This document shows positions 7,926 to 14,394 of a stretch of 28,139 bases of DNA, one piece after another; position 1 is the stretch's first letter; every line of letters starts with the position of its first letter. Source of the stretch: JBOHHM01 sp050725495 (GTDB lineage: Bacteria; Pseudomonadota; Gammaproteobacteria; Burkholderiales; Burkholderiaceae_C); NCBI GenBank assembly GCA_050725495.1, contig JBOHHM010000045.1, forward strand, positions 1 to 28,139, given 5' to 3'. The notes beneath the pieces are model-generated. The model saw only the letters and a program-made list of their open reading frames with translations. It ran no database searches and was not told the DNA's origin. Position numbers and translations under genes: made by a program.

Positions 7926-7954
7926 TGATTGCGGACGCACTACGGGTAGGGAGA

Positions 7955-8371
7955 TCAGGCTTTGGGTGGCTTGAGGCCGGCCAGCGGGTCGGCACTGGCG
8001 AAATGGACGCTGCCAGGGATGGGCAGGACGTGGGGTGAGTGGATCGCGGGGCTCAGGGCCGGCGGGTTGACGAAGGCAGTTGAATGGCAAGCCTGACAGG
8101 ACGTGCAGCTGCCGCAATGGGTGTCGATTGACACGTCTTGAGAGCCTGCTGCGGGATCATCGGCGCTGGCGCTGTGACCGGGGCAATCGTGGGACGATCC
8201 AGCCGTTGCTTCTTGTTCAAAACCGGGCTTGGCCCTCGTCTGAGCGTCGCCAGCTGCTATGGTTTGCATAGCACCCAAGGGCAGGGCCGTCATCTCCATC
8301 GCCATCACATCACCGACCCAGGCGCGCAAGGGCAGCAGGGCGATGATGAGAACGAGAAGAATCCGGCGCAT
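7955..8371 (-). CDS. Small secreted Cys/His-containing protein, unknown function
   Basis: The 138-residue product starts MRRILLVLIIALLPLRAW, a signal or membrane-anchor sequence like that of CzcI/DUF2946-type small proteins found in heavy-metal clusters. The middle contains SHDCPGHS and a Cys cluster (THCGSCTSCQACH, about 84-96) that could bind metal. Residues about 33-53 appear to be encoded by a copy of a dispersed stem-loop repeat (see the repeat at 8215-8273), so this stretch is probably an insertion. The gene lies between merR and the copper operon, on the same strand as both. Assignment to a named family is not certain. Confidence 0.6.
   Translation of the reverse strand: MRRILLVLIIALLPLRAWVGDVMAMEMTALPLGAMQTIAAGDAQTRAKPGFEQEATAGSSHDCPGHSASADDPAAGSQDVSIDTHCGSCTSCQACHSTAFVNPPALSPAIHSPHVLPIPGSVHFASADPLAGLKPPKA
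8215..8273. repeat. Dispersed stem-loop repeat copy inside a coding region
   Basis: TGCTATG (8255-8261) and CATAGCA (8267-8273) form a perfect 7-bp stem with a five-base loop. It is followed on the minus strand by AGCTGGCGACGCTCAGACGA and a tail ending in GGTTTTGAA. The layout (GCTATn-nATAGC, AGCTGCTnGCGC-like block, GAGGCC-like block, TTTTGA tail) resembles a short repeat that I recall as scattered through Comamonadaceae genomes. The copy is degenerate and read in frame by the small secreted protein gene. Recognition is from memory, not alignment. Confidence 0.45.
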
Positions 8372-8425
8372 CGATCAATGATAAACCAGGCTTGCGAAAG
8401 TTCCGTCCCCTGCCCCAGGGCGGGC

Positions 8426-8824
8426 TCATGTTTGCAGCCTGGTGATCAGCGGGCAGGCGATGCGGCCTTTGATCCGGCCGCAATCGGCGACCACGCCCAT
8501 CAGCAGCGCTTCCATGCGCTGCAACTCGAGCAGTCGCGCATGAACATCGCTCAGCCGCCGCTCGGCGATGCCGCGCGCCTCGCTGCAGCCCAGGCCTTTT
8601 TCCAGTTGCAGCAGCTGCCCAATTTGGTCGAGCGTGAAACCCATGCGCTGGGCCGCCTTGATGAAGTGCAGCCGTGCTGCATCATCGCTGCCATAGCTTC
8701 TGTAGCCGCCGCCCGCAGGGCGTGGGGGTTCTTCGAGCAAGCCCTTGCGCTGATAGAAGCGGATGGTCTCGACGTTGACGCCCGCCCTGTGGGCGAGCTG
8801 GCCGATAGTAAAAATTTCGGTCAT
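8426..8824 (-). CDS. merR: MerR-family mercury-type regulator
   Basis: The 132-residue product has an N-terminal winged-helix MerR DNA-binding domain (FTIGQLAHRAGVNVETIRFY, then GGGYRSYG), a long dimerisation helix and a C-terminal metal loop. Cysteines fall at 80, 115 and 124, so the spacings are 35 and 9, the same as Cys82, Cys117 and Cys126 of Tn501 MerR that bind Hg(II). The ACPLI after the last Cys also matches mercury MerR. It is divergent from merT across a 67-base gap holding a MerR-type operator. Hg(II) is the likely effector. Control of the downstream minus-strand genes as well is possible but not shown. Confidence 0.87.
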   Translation of the reverse strand: MTEIFTIGQLAHRAGVNVETIRFYQRKGLLEEPPRPAGGGYRSYGSDDAARLHFIKAAQRMGFTLDQIGQLLQLEKGLGCSEARGIAERRLSDVHARLLELQRMEALLMGVVADCGRIKGRIACPLITRLQT

Positions 8825-8829
8825 CGGGC

Positions 8830-8861
8830 TTGACTCCGTACCTGGCTACGTACCTGATGAT
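8830..8861 (+). promoter_or_regulatory. MerR-type operator/promoter of merT
   Basis: TTGACT at 8830-8835 is followed by CCGTA, a six-base centre and TACGT, giving a partial dyad inside the promoter spacer. The block TTGACTCCGTAC matches the start of the classical mer operator. The best -10 candidate is GATGAT at 8856-8861, giving a 20-bp spacer, close to the 19-20 bp over-long spacer that MerR activators require. It lies 31 bases before the merT start and next to the merR start, so it would also serve autoregulation. Confidence 0.7.
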
Positions 8862-8891
8862 ATGGATTGCGGCGACTTTGATGAGGTTCCC

Positions 8892-9236
8892 ATGAAAACA
8901 CGACATGCGCTTGTGACCAGCACCTTGACAGCCCTCGGGGCGTCCGCCTGTTGCGTCCTGCCCTTGGTGCTGGTCGCTTTGGGCGTGGGCTTGGGCGGGG
9001 CCTGGCTCTCCACCCTGGCGGTGCTGGAACCCCTGCGACCGCCTCTTGTGATCGTGACACTCGCTTTGCTGGGCCTGGCCGGCTGGCGGTTGTACCGCAC
9101 ACCGCGGACCTGCGAACTGGCAGAGTCCTGCGCCGCCAAAGAGGTGCGAGGCCGGCGAAGAATGATGTTCTGGGTCATCGGCGCCGCCATTGTGGCGCTG
9201 TTGTCATTTCCGCAATATGCGCCACTGTTTTACTGA
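8892..9236 (+). CDS. merT: MerT-type mercuric ion transporter
   Basis: The 114-residue inner-membrane protein has three predicted membrane segments. The first carries the Hg(II)-relay pair in GASACCVLPLVLVALG. VLEPLRPP follows, then a cytoplasmic loop with CELAESC, then the last helix ending FPQYAPLFY. These match MerT proteins in length and motif order. MerT moves Hg(II) into the cytosol for reduction by MerA, usually with periplasmic MerP. Neither merP nor merA follows here, so import alone would be odd unless the reductase is elsewhere. The ATG at 8892 has GATGAGG upstream, next to the MerR operator. Confidence 0.87.
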   Translation: MKTRHALVTSTLTALGASACCVLPLVLVALGVGLGGAWLSTLAVLEPLRPPLVIVTLALLGLAGWRLYRTPRTCELAESCAAKEVRGRRRMMFWVIGAAIVALLSFPQYAPLFY

Positions 9237-9254
9237 ACGACCGGGGCTTGCAAC

Positions 9255-9488
9255 ATGATCCTGCAGTCGGTACTGACCTGCCCGCGATGTGGTTACGCCA
9301 AGTTGGAGACCATGCCATTGGACGCATGCCAGTTTTTCTACGACTGCGTGGCCTGCCATCAGGTGCTGCGGCCCAGGCCGGGGGACTGCTGTGTGTTCTG
9401 CTCGTATGGCGATATAGCTTGCCCGTCGGTGCAGTTGGCGCGTCCGGGCGTCGCGGTCATGCCAGGCGGACCTTCTTCAGTTCCCTGA
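9255..9488 (+). CDS. GDCCxFCSYGD-type Cys-rich small protein, C-terminus possibly replaced
   Basis: The 77-residue product has CPRCG (9-13), CVACHQVLRPRPGDCC and the signature GDCCVFCSYGD followed by IACPSVQ. This matches small Cys-rich proteins commonly found in mer and other metal clusters; their function is unknown to me. Relatives that I recall end soon after the CPP motif, often with further Cys residues. Here the last 15 or so residues (ARPGVAVMPGGPSSVP) look unrelated and overlap the opposite-strand CDF gene by 32 bases, so the end may have been replaced at a recombination joint. It lies 18 bases after merT and is probably co-transcribed. Confidence 0.7.
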   Translation: MILQSVLTCPRCGYAKLETMPLDACQFFYDCVACHQVLRPRPGDCCVFCSYGDIACPSVQLARPGVAVMPGGPSSVP

Positions 9489-10095
9489 GCGCCTGCCACA
9501 CGACGGCCCAGCCGCCGGTCATCGCCAGCGCCGCCATCACGCCGGCCACGGCCAGATCGGGCCAGGCCGAGCCAGAGCCGAACACGCCGAGCGCGGCTCC
9601 CATCACGGCCAGGTTGCCGATCGCGTCGTTGCGCGAGCACAGCCAGACGCTGCGCATGTTGGCGTCGCCGGTGCGAAACGCATACAGCAGCAGCGCCACG
9701 CCGGCGTTGACCAGCAGGGCCAGGGCGCCGACCACGCCCATGGTCAGGGCTTCGGGCACGGCGCCGCTGCGCAGCACGAGTGCGGCCTTGCCCAGCACGA
9801 ACAGGCCATACAGCAGCATCGAACCGCCCTTGATCAGCGCCGCCCGGCTGCGCCAGAACGCCGCCATGCCCAGCACTGCGAGCGACAGACCGTAATTGGC
9901 CGCATCGCCCGCAAAGTCCACCGCGTCCGCCAGCAGCGAGACCGAGCCGGCGTGCAAGCCGGCGCCCAGCTCGACGGCAAACATGGCGGCGTTCACCACC
10001 AGGGCAATCCACAGCGCGCGCCGCCAGCGCGGGGTGGCGCTGGCGATGGCATTCGCGCTGGGGTCGTGGCAGTCGTCGGTGCAGTGCTGCGACAT
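9457..10095 (-). CDS. CDF-like cation transporter, short form
   Basis: The 212-residue membrane protein has about six membrane segments. It carries CDF-type metal-site signatures: LLADAVDFAGDAANY in one helix (Asp residues spaced like the DxxxD site) and CSRNDAIGNLAV in a later one. The N-terminus is MSQHCTDDCHD, with Cys and His suited to metal capture. At 212 residues it is shorter than usual CDF exporters of about 300 because the cytoplasmic C-terminal domain is absent. It probably exports a divalent cation such as Zn, Cd or Co by proton exchange. AAGGAT precedes the ATG, and a MerR-type promoter lies upstream (10126-10156). The specific metal is inferred from the CadR-like regulator two genes away. 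Confidence 0.83.
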   Translation of the reverse strand: MSQHCTDDCHDPSANAIASATPRWRRALWIALVVNAAMFAVELGAGLHAGSVSLLADAVDFAGDAANYGLSLAVLGMAAFWRSRAALIKGGSMLLYGLFVLGKAALVLRSGAVPEALTMGVVGALALLVNAGVALLLYAFRTGDANMRSVWLCSRNDAIGNLAVMGAALGVFGSGSAWPDLAVAGVMAALAMTGGWAVVWQALRELKKVRLA

Positions 10096-10125
10096 CGGTT
10101 TATCCTTTTTAGCTTCTGTGCCATG

Positions 10126-10156
10126 ATTGGAAAGCTTGAAGTCACTTCAAGGTCAA
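10126..10156 (-). promoter_or_regulatory. MerR-family operator/promoter of the CDF gene
   Basis: On the minus strand TTGACC (plus-strand 10151-10156) and TCCAAT (10126-10131) are separated by exactly 19 bp. The spacer holds a 17-bp perfect palindrome, CTTGAAGT-C-ACTTCAAG (10135-10151). This over-long spacer with a central dyad is the layout of ZntR, CadR and PbrR target promoters. Transcription would start about 20-25 bases before the CDF ATG. The same site lies just upstream of the divergent DMT gene and may control both. The CadR-like protein encoded at 11235-11711 is the likely ligand. Confidence 0.75.
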
Positions 10157-10174
10157 GGCCGCATCCACTTTGTC

Positions 10175-11260
10175 ATGACAAGTCGTATCACCACCGGCCT
10201 GCGCCGGCCCGGCGTGGCGTCGGCGCTCTGGGCGGCCCTGCTGTTTGGCGTGGGCACGCCGCTGGCCAAGGCGCTGCTGGGGCGGCTCGATCCCTGGCTG
10301 CTGGCGGGCCTGCTGTACCTGGGCTCGGGCCTGGGGCTGAGCGCGTACCGCTGGTGGCAGGGCTCGCCTGCGCCCCGGCTGACCGGCCATGAATGGCCCT
10401 GGCTGCTGGCCGCCGTGGCGCTCGGCGGCGGCCTGGCGCCTGTGCTGTTGATGCTGGGCCTGGCCGCCACGCCAGCGTCCAGCGCCTCGCTGCTGCTCAA
10501 TGCCGAAGCGGTGTTCACGGCGCTGCTGGCCTGGTTCGTGTTCAGGGAAAATTTTGACCGGCGCATTGCGGTGGGCATGCTGGCCATCGTGGCGGGTGCG
10601 GTCATCCTCAGCTGGCCGCCCTCGGGGGCGCCGCTGCTGTCCTCGCTGGCGCCGGGCCTGTGGATTCTGGGCGCCTGCGCGGCCTGGGCGCTGGACAACA
10701 ACCTCACACGCAAGGTGTCGCTGGCCGATGCGGCCTGGATCGCCTCGGTCAAGGGGCTGGCGGCCGGCAGCGTCAATCTGGCGCTGGCCCTGGCCTTGGG
10801 CGCTGCCTGGCCTGCGCTGGCGCAGGCGGCTGCGGCCATGCTCGTCGGCTGCTTCGCCTATGGCCTGAGCCTGGCCCTGTTCGTGTTGGGCCTGCGCCAT
10901 TTGGGCACGGCGCGCACCGGCGCCTATTTCTCGCTGGCCCCGTTTGCCGGCGCGCTGACGGCGTTGCTGCTGCTGGACGAGCCGCTGACCTGGCCGCTGC
11001 TGGCCGCCGGCGCCCTGATGGCGCTGGGCGTCTGGCTGCACCTGAGTGAGCACCACAGCCATGAACACCACCATGCGCTGCTCGAACATGAGCATGAACA
11101 TGAGCACGACGAACACCACCAGCATGAGCATGGCCAAGCCGATGGCGCGACCGTGCCGCTGCGGCACAGCCATTGGCACCGCCATGAACCCCTGACCCAC
11201 AGCCACGCGCATTTTCCCGATGCCCACCACCAGCATGAGCACGCAAGCCCGCCCCACTGA
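10175..11260 (+). CDS. DMT/EamA-family transporter with a 69-residue His-rich tail
   Basis: The 361-residue product has ten predicted membrane segments arranged as two EamA repeats (about 10-137 and 150-285). A cytoplasmic or periplasmic tail of 69 residues follows, 26 of them His (for example EHEHEHEHDEHHQHEHG). EamA proteins export amino acids, nucleosides or other small molecules; metal transport is not an established role. The tail and the position between a CDF gene and a CadR-like gene suggest metal binding or metal-linked transport. I chose the ATG at 10175 because the alternative in-frame TTG at 10127 would place the MerR-type palindrome inside the gene. Neither start has a strong Shine-Dalgarno. 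The end overlaps the regulator gene by 26 bases, so they are co-transcribed. Confidence 0.82.
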   Translation: MTSRITTGLRRPGVASALWAALLFGVGTPLAKALLGRLDPWLLAGLLYLGSGLGLSAYRWWQGSPAPRLTGHEWPWLLAAVALGGGLAPVLLMLGLAATPASSASLLLNAEAVFTALLAWFVFRENFDRRIAVGMLAIVAGAVILSWPPSGAPLLSSLAPGLWILGACAAWALDNNLTRKVSLADAAWIASVKGLAAGSVNLALALALGAAWPALAQAAAAMLVGCFAYGLSLALFVLGLRHLGTARTGAYFSLAPFAGALTALLLLDEPLTWPLLAAGALMALGVWLHLSEHHSHEHHHALLEHEHEHEHDEHHQHEHGQADGATVPLRHSHWHRHEPLTHSHAHFPDAHHQHEHASPPH

Positions 11261-11711
11261 ATCGGCCGCACACCGCATCGGCCAGGCCGCCGTCCTGAGC
11301 GGCGTGAGCGCCGCCAACATCCGCTATTACGAGAAGGAAAAGCTGCTCAGTCCCCGTGACCGGGGCGAGAACAGCTATCGTTTTTATAGCGACTCGGATG
11401 TCCACCAACTGCGCTTCATCCGCCTGTGCCGGGCCATGGACATGTCGCTCGACGAGGTGCGCACGCTGCTGGGGCTGGATCTGCGCAAGAAGGCCGATTG
11501 CGCGAAGGCGAGCGAGGCGCTGGACGAGCACCTGGGCCATGTGCGGGCCCGGCTGGCCGAGTTGAAGGCGCTGGAAAAAGACCTGCTGGCGCTGCGCAAC
11601 CGTTGCGACGGGCAGGACGCGCGCTGCCACATCATCGAGGCCTTGCACGAGCGCGCCGATGCGCAGCCGCTGGCCACAAGGCGCGGCGCCGCGGCCAAGC
11701 GCCATGTCTGA
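11235..11711 (+). CDS. cadR: MerR-family CadR-like Cd/Pb/Zn regulator
   Basis: The 158-residue product has a MerR winged helix (HRIGQAAVLSGVSAANIRYYE, then GENSYRFY) and a dimerisation helix followed by a metal loop. Cysteines at 89, 124 and 131 (from the chosen start) have spacings of 35 and 7, matching CadR (Cys77, Cys112, Cys119) and unlike mercury MerR (35 and 9). The C-terminus adds a basic Ala-rich tail ending AAKRHV, without the His-rich extension of some CadR proteins. It overlaps the DMT gene. An in-frame ATG at 11220 is also possible; both starts lack a good Shine-Dalgarno. The palindrome at 10135-10151 is the expected target. Cd(II) and Pb(II) are inferred effectors. Confidence 0.85.
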   Translation: MSTQARPTESAAHRIGQAAVLSGVSAANIRYYEKEKLLSPRDRGENSYRFYSDSDVHQLRFIRLCRAMDMSLDEVRTLLGLDLRKKADCAKASEALDEHLGHVRARLAELKALEKDLLALRNRCDGQDARCHIIEALHERADAQPLATRRGAAAKRHV

Positions 11712-11714
11712 GGC

Positions 11715-11993
11715 TCAGGCTTTATCGAGCTGAGCGCGCGCCTTCTCGAGCCACAGCTGCAGGTTGTCCAGCAGGCCGCTCTGGCTGAACGAGCAGCTCT
11801 CTTCGCTGAACAGCGCGCTCGATTCCAGCCGGTCCAGCAGTTGCAGCAGCACCTCGCGGTAGCGCCCGGGCAGCGCCTGCAGCAGCGCTTCATGGCCGCG
11901 GGCCTCGGCGCTGAAGGCGTGAACGCCGAGCCGGCCGCTGCGCAGTTGCTCAAGGGCCAATTGCAGGGTTTGCAAGGATTGAAGTGGTTCCAT
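11715..11993 (-). CDS. Small uncharacterised protein coupled to an MFS gene
   Basis: The 92-residue product is mostly helical by composition (LQSLQTLQLALEQLRSGRL ... YREVLLQLLDRLESSALF). It has one Cys, no signal peptide and no membrane segment. It starts five bases after the stop of the MFS transporter gene, so it is very likely the second gene of that operon. Its 3' end converges on cadR four bases away. I do not recognise a characterised family and propose no function. Confidence 0.65.
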   Translation of the reverse strand: MEPLQSLQTLQLALEQLRSGRLGVHAFSAEARGHEALLQALPGRYREVLLQLLDRLESSALFSEESCSFSQSGLLDNLQLWLEKARAQLDKA

Positions 11994-11998
11994 GGGAT

Positions 11999-13135
11999 TC
12001 AGTGTTTGGAATGCCTATCAAACCACAGCGTTGCCATCGCGGCCAGCGCAAACGGCAGCCCCACCCACGCGAGCCGGGCAAAGCCCAGCGTATCGATAAA
12101 GCTGCCGCTGACGACGGCGCCGAGCGCAGTGCCCACATAGAGCATGGAGCCGTCGAGGCTCAGCAGCAGCGGCGCCTGCTGCGGCGCCAGGTGGGCGAGC
12201 AGGCTTTGCTGCGGCGCCATCAGGCCAAAGCCGGCGATGCCCCAGACCACGAACACCAGCACGCACAGCGCATAACTGCCCTGAGTCAGCGGCACCAGGC
12301 CCATCATCGCGGCCAGCACGCCGAGCTGCACGCGCAGCGTGGGAAGGGGGCCGAAGCGGTCGGCCGCCCAGCCGCCGCTGATCGTGCCCACCATGCCCGA
12401 GAGGCCGAATATCACCAGCGTGAGCGAGAGCTGCAGCGGCGTCAGCGGGTTGAGCGCCTGCAGCACCGGCCCCACATAGGCAAACACGCTGAAGATCGCA
12501 ATGAAGTACAGCAGCGTGCGCAGCCAGATGCGCAGCACGGGCCATTGCCGCGCCGCCGCGCCCAGGCCCGTGAAGCTGGCGCCTGGTGCGTTGATTTGCG
12601 CCGGCACGGTCTTGAACAGCAGGACCAGCATGGCGAGGCAGCAGGCGCAGACCAACCAGAGCGGCGCCTGCCAGCCGTAGCCAAAACCCAGCCAGGTGCC
12701 CAGCGGCAGGCCGATCGCATAGCTCAGGCTGATGCCCAGAAAGCTCAGGGACAGGGCGCGGCCGCGCTGGGCTGGCGCCACCAGCGCGACCACGAGGCCG
12801 GCGGCCAGCGCGGAAAACATCGAGCCTGCGCCCATCAGCACGCGGCCCGCCAGCAGCTGGGCCAGCGAGCCCGACAGCGCCGACAGCACGCAGCCCAGTG
12901 CGAACAGTGCCAAGGCCAGCAGCAGTGCGCGCTTGCGCGGCCAGCGGCCGCTGGCCACGATCAGCAGCGGCGCGAGCGAGGCCGAGGCCAGGGCATAGGC
13001 CGTCATGGCCTGGCCGGCGGCGGCCACGCTCACGCCCAGCGATACGCTCAGCGGCCGCAGAATGCCCGACAGCACAAAGGCGCCCGTGCCTATGACCAGG
13101 TTGCTCAGGGCAAACAGGTACAGAATCGGCGGCAT
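11999..13135 (-). CDS. MFS transporter of the DHA1/AraJ-like type
   Basis: The 378-residue inner-membrane protein has twelve predicted segments in two six-helix halves. The MFS loop signature appears as SGRWPRKRALLLA between helices 2 and 3, and a related GGWAADRFG occurs in the second half. Such carriers usually export small molecules by proton antiport. The substrate cannot be predicted. I chose the ATG at 13135 (MPPILYLFALSN) because the first helix begins there; the open frame extends upstream to 13216 with a non-membrane stretch. A weak GGAAA precedes the chosen start. Confidence 0.82.
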   Translation of the reverse strand: MPPILYLFALSNLVIGTGAFVLSGILRPLSVSLGVSVAAAGQAMTAYALASASLAPLLIVASGRWPRKRALLLALALFALGCVLSALSGSLAQLLAGRVLMGAGSMFSALAAGLVVALVAPAQRGRALSLSFLGISLSYAIGLPLGTWLGFGYGWQAPLWLVCACCLAMLVLLFKTVPAQINAPGASFTGLGAAARQWPVLRIWLRTLLYFIAIFSVFAYVGPVLQALNPLTPLQLSLTLVIFGLSGMVGTISGGWAADRFGPLPTLRVQLGVLAAMMGLVPLTQGSYALCVLVFVVWGIAGFGLMAPQQSLLAHLAPQQAPLLLSLDGSMLYVGTALGAVVSGSFIDTLGFARLAWVGLPFALAAMATLWFDRHSKH

Positions 13136-13225
13136 CAGTTTTCCAGCCCTTGGGGCAGGGCGCTGGCCTGGAACGCCGCGCTCAAGGCAAAAAATGCCGT
13201 CCAGCCCTCGCGCCATGAGCGTGAG

Positions 13226-13256
13226 CTACTATTAAAAAAGGAGCATATAGCGCGCG
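13226..13256. repeat. Degenerate stem-loop repeat remnant between genes
   Basis: GCTACTATTAAAAAAGGAGC followed by ATATAGCGCGC resembles the first half of the dispersed repeat also seen at 8215-8273 and 18107-18160. It lies in the 160-base gap between the MFS start and the end of the Bug receptor gene. The stem is imperfect, and the identification is from memory of the pattern only. Nothing else was recognised in this gap. Confidence 0.3.
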
Positions 13257-13295
13257 GCGCCGAGCTGCGTCGAAGCGGGGGCATAGTGCCCGCCC

Positions 13296-14258
13296 TCAGT
13301 CGAGCTTGGCGCCGGAGGCCTTGACCGCCTTGGCCCAGCGCGGCGTTTCGGCCGCGAGAAATTGGCCGAACTCCTCGCTGCCGAGGAAGGCCGGGTCCGC
13401 GCCCTGCGTGACCATGCGGCTGCGCAGCTCGGGGTTGGCCAGCACCTGCTTGAACGCATCGCTCAGTTTGGCCACCACCTCCTTGGGCGTGCCGGTGGGC
13501 GCCAGAAAGCCGTAAAAGCCCACGACCTCGAAGCCCCTGAGCCCCGCTTCGATGGCGGTCGGGATCTCGGGCAGGGCCGGGTTGCGCTCGCGGCTGGTCA
13601 CGGCCAGGGCGCGCACCTTGCCCTGCCTGTGGTAGTTGGCGGCCTGCGGGATCGACTCGGCCATGAACTGGACCTGCCCGCCCATCAGGTCGGTGAAGGC
13701 CGGGGCACTGCCGCGGTAGGGAATGTGGACCATGAACACACCGGTCGCCGCCCTGAACATCTCGGGCACCAGGTGCGAAATGCCGCCATTGCCGGCCGAG
13801 CCGTAGTTGACCTTACCGGGGTTCTTGCGGCTGTAGTCGATGAACTCCTTGAGCGTGCGGGCCGGCATGTTGTTGTTGACCAGCAGGGCCAGCGGCTGCA
13901 TGGTGGTGCGCGCGATCGGCGTGAAGTCCTTGAGCGTGTCGTAGGGCAGCTTGCTGTAGAGCGCGCCGTTGATCACCATCACGCCGGTGTTGGCCAGCAT
14001 GAGGGTGTAGCCGTCGGCCGGGCTCTTGGCCACCGCATCGGCGCCCACCGATCCGCCCGCGCCCGGCTTGTAGTCGATGATCACGGGCTGGCCCAGCACG
14101 GCTTGCAGCTTGTCGCTCAGCAGCCGCGCATGCTGGTCCAGCGGGCCGCCGGCCGGAAAGCCGATGACGAGCTTGACCGGCTTGTCGGGGAAGGCCGCTA
14201 ACACGCCGGCGCTGGTGACCAGCAGCAGGGCGGCCAGCAGGGAGGCAATCAATTTCAT
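13296..14258 (-). CDS. Bug-type tripartite tricarboxylate transporter receptor
   Basis: The 320-residue periplasmic binding protein has a signal peptide (MKLIASLLAALLLVTSAGV). The Bug/TctC fold shows typical segments: FPDKPVKLVIGFPAGGPLD, VIIDYKPGAGGSVGADAVA, LMLANTGVMVINGALYS and IPYRGSAPAFTDLMGGQV. These receptors bind carboxylated or aromatic compounds and are greatly expanded in Comamonadaceae and Bordetella. Most are orphans without membrane partners, as here. AAGGA stands before the ATG at 14258; a longer open frame to 14336 lacks a signal peptide at its start. It is divergent from an acyl-CoA ligase, so the ligand may be a carboxylate that the ligase activates (inference). Confidence 0.9.
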   Translation of the reverse strand: MKLIASLLAALLLVTSAGVLAAFPDKPVKLVIGFPAGGPLDQHARLLSDKLQAVLGQPVIIDYKPGAGGSVGADAVAKSPADGYTLMLANTGVMVINGALYSKLPYDTLKDFTPIARTTMQPLALLVNNNMPARTLKEFIDYSRKNPGKVNYGSAGNGGISHLVPEMFRAATGVFMVHIPYRGSAPAFTDLMGGQVQFMAESIPQAANYHRQGKVRALAVTSRERNPALPEIPTAIEAGLRGFEVVGFYGFLAPTGTPKEVVAKLSDAFKQVLANPELRSRMVTQGADPAFLGSEEFGQFLAAETPRWAKAVKASGAKLD

Positions 14259-14332
14259 GGGAAGGTCCTTCGCAACACCGGCCAATACTAAATGGCACGA
14301 TCGGGCGTCGCGCAGGTGACGCCGCGTTGGGG

Positions 14333-14345
14333 GCATCCCGGATGC
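14333..14345. promoter_or_regulatory. 13-bp palindrome in the Bug/ligase divergent gap
   Basis: GCATCC-C-GGATGC is a perfect 13-bp palindrome 50 bases upstream of the ligase start, in the 136-base region shared by two divergent genes. It could be an operator for a dimeric regulator, but no regulator gene adjoins it and the site is short, so chance is possible. Confidence 0.3.
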
Positions 14346-14394
14346 GGCGCGGCGAGGGGCCCATTACGCTGGCGCATCCAGGAGACCTCAAGCC

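Noticed and set aside
8255..8273. The TGCTATG hairpin as a terminator for the small secreted protein
   Set aside because: It lies inside the coding region, has no T-run and resembles the dispersed repeat in ndh.
11041..11260. The CAC/GAG/CAT-rich end of the DMT gene as a non-coding repeat or frameshift artefact
   Set aside because: The frame is intact through a natural stop and runs on to the overlapping regulator, so the His-rich tail is taken as real.
11984..13324. A 446-codon Gln/Arg/His-rich frame opposite the MFS transporter
   Set aside because: Composition is typical of an antisense shadow of a membrane protein gene, and the MFS protein is clear on the other strand.
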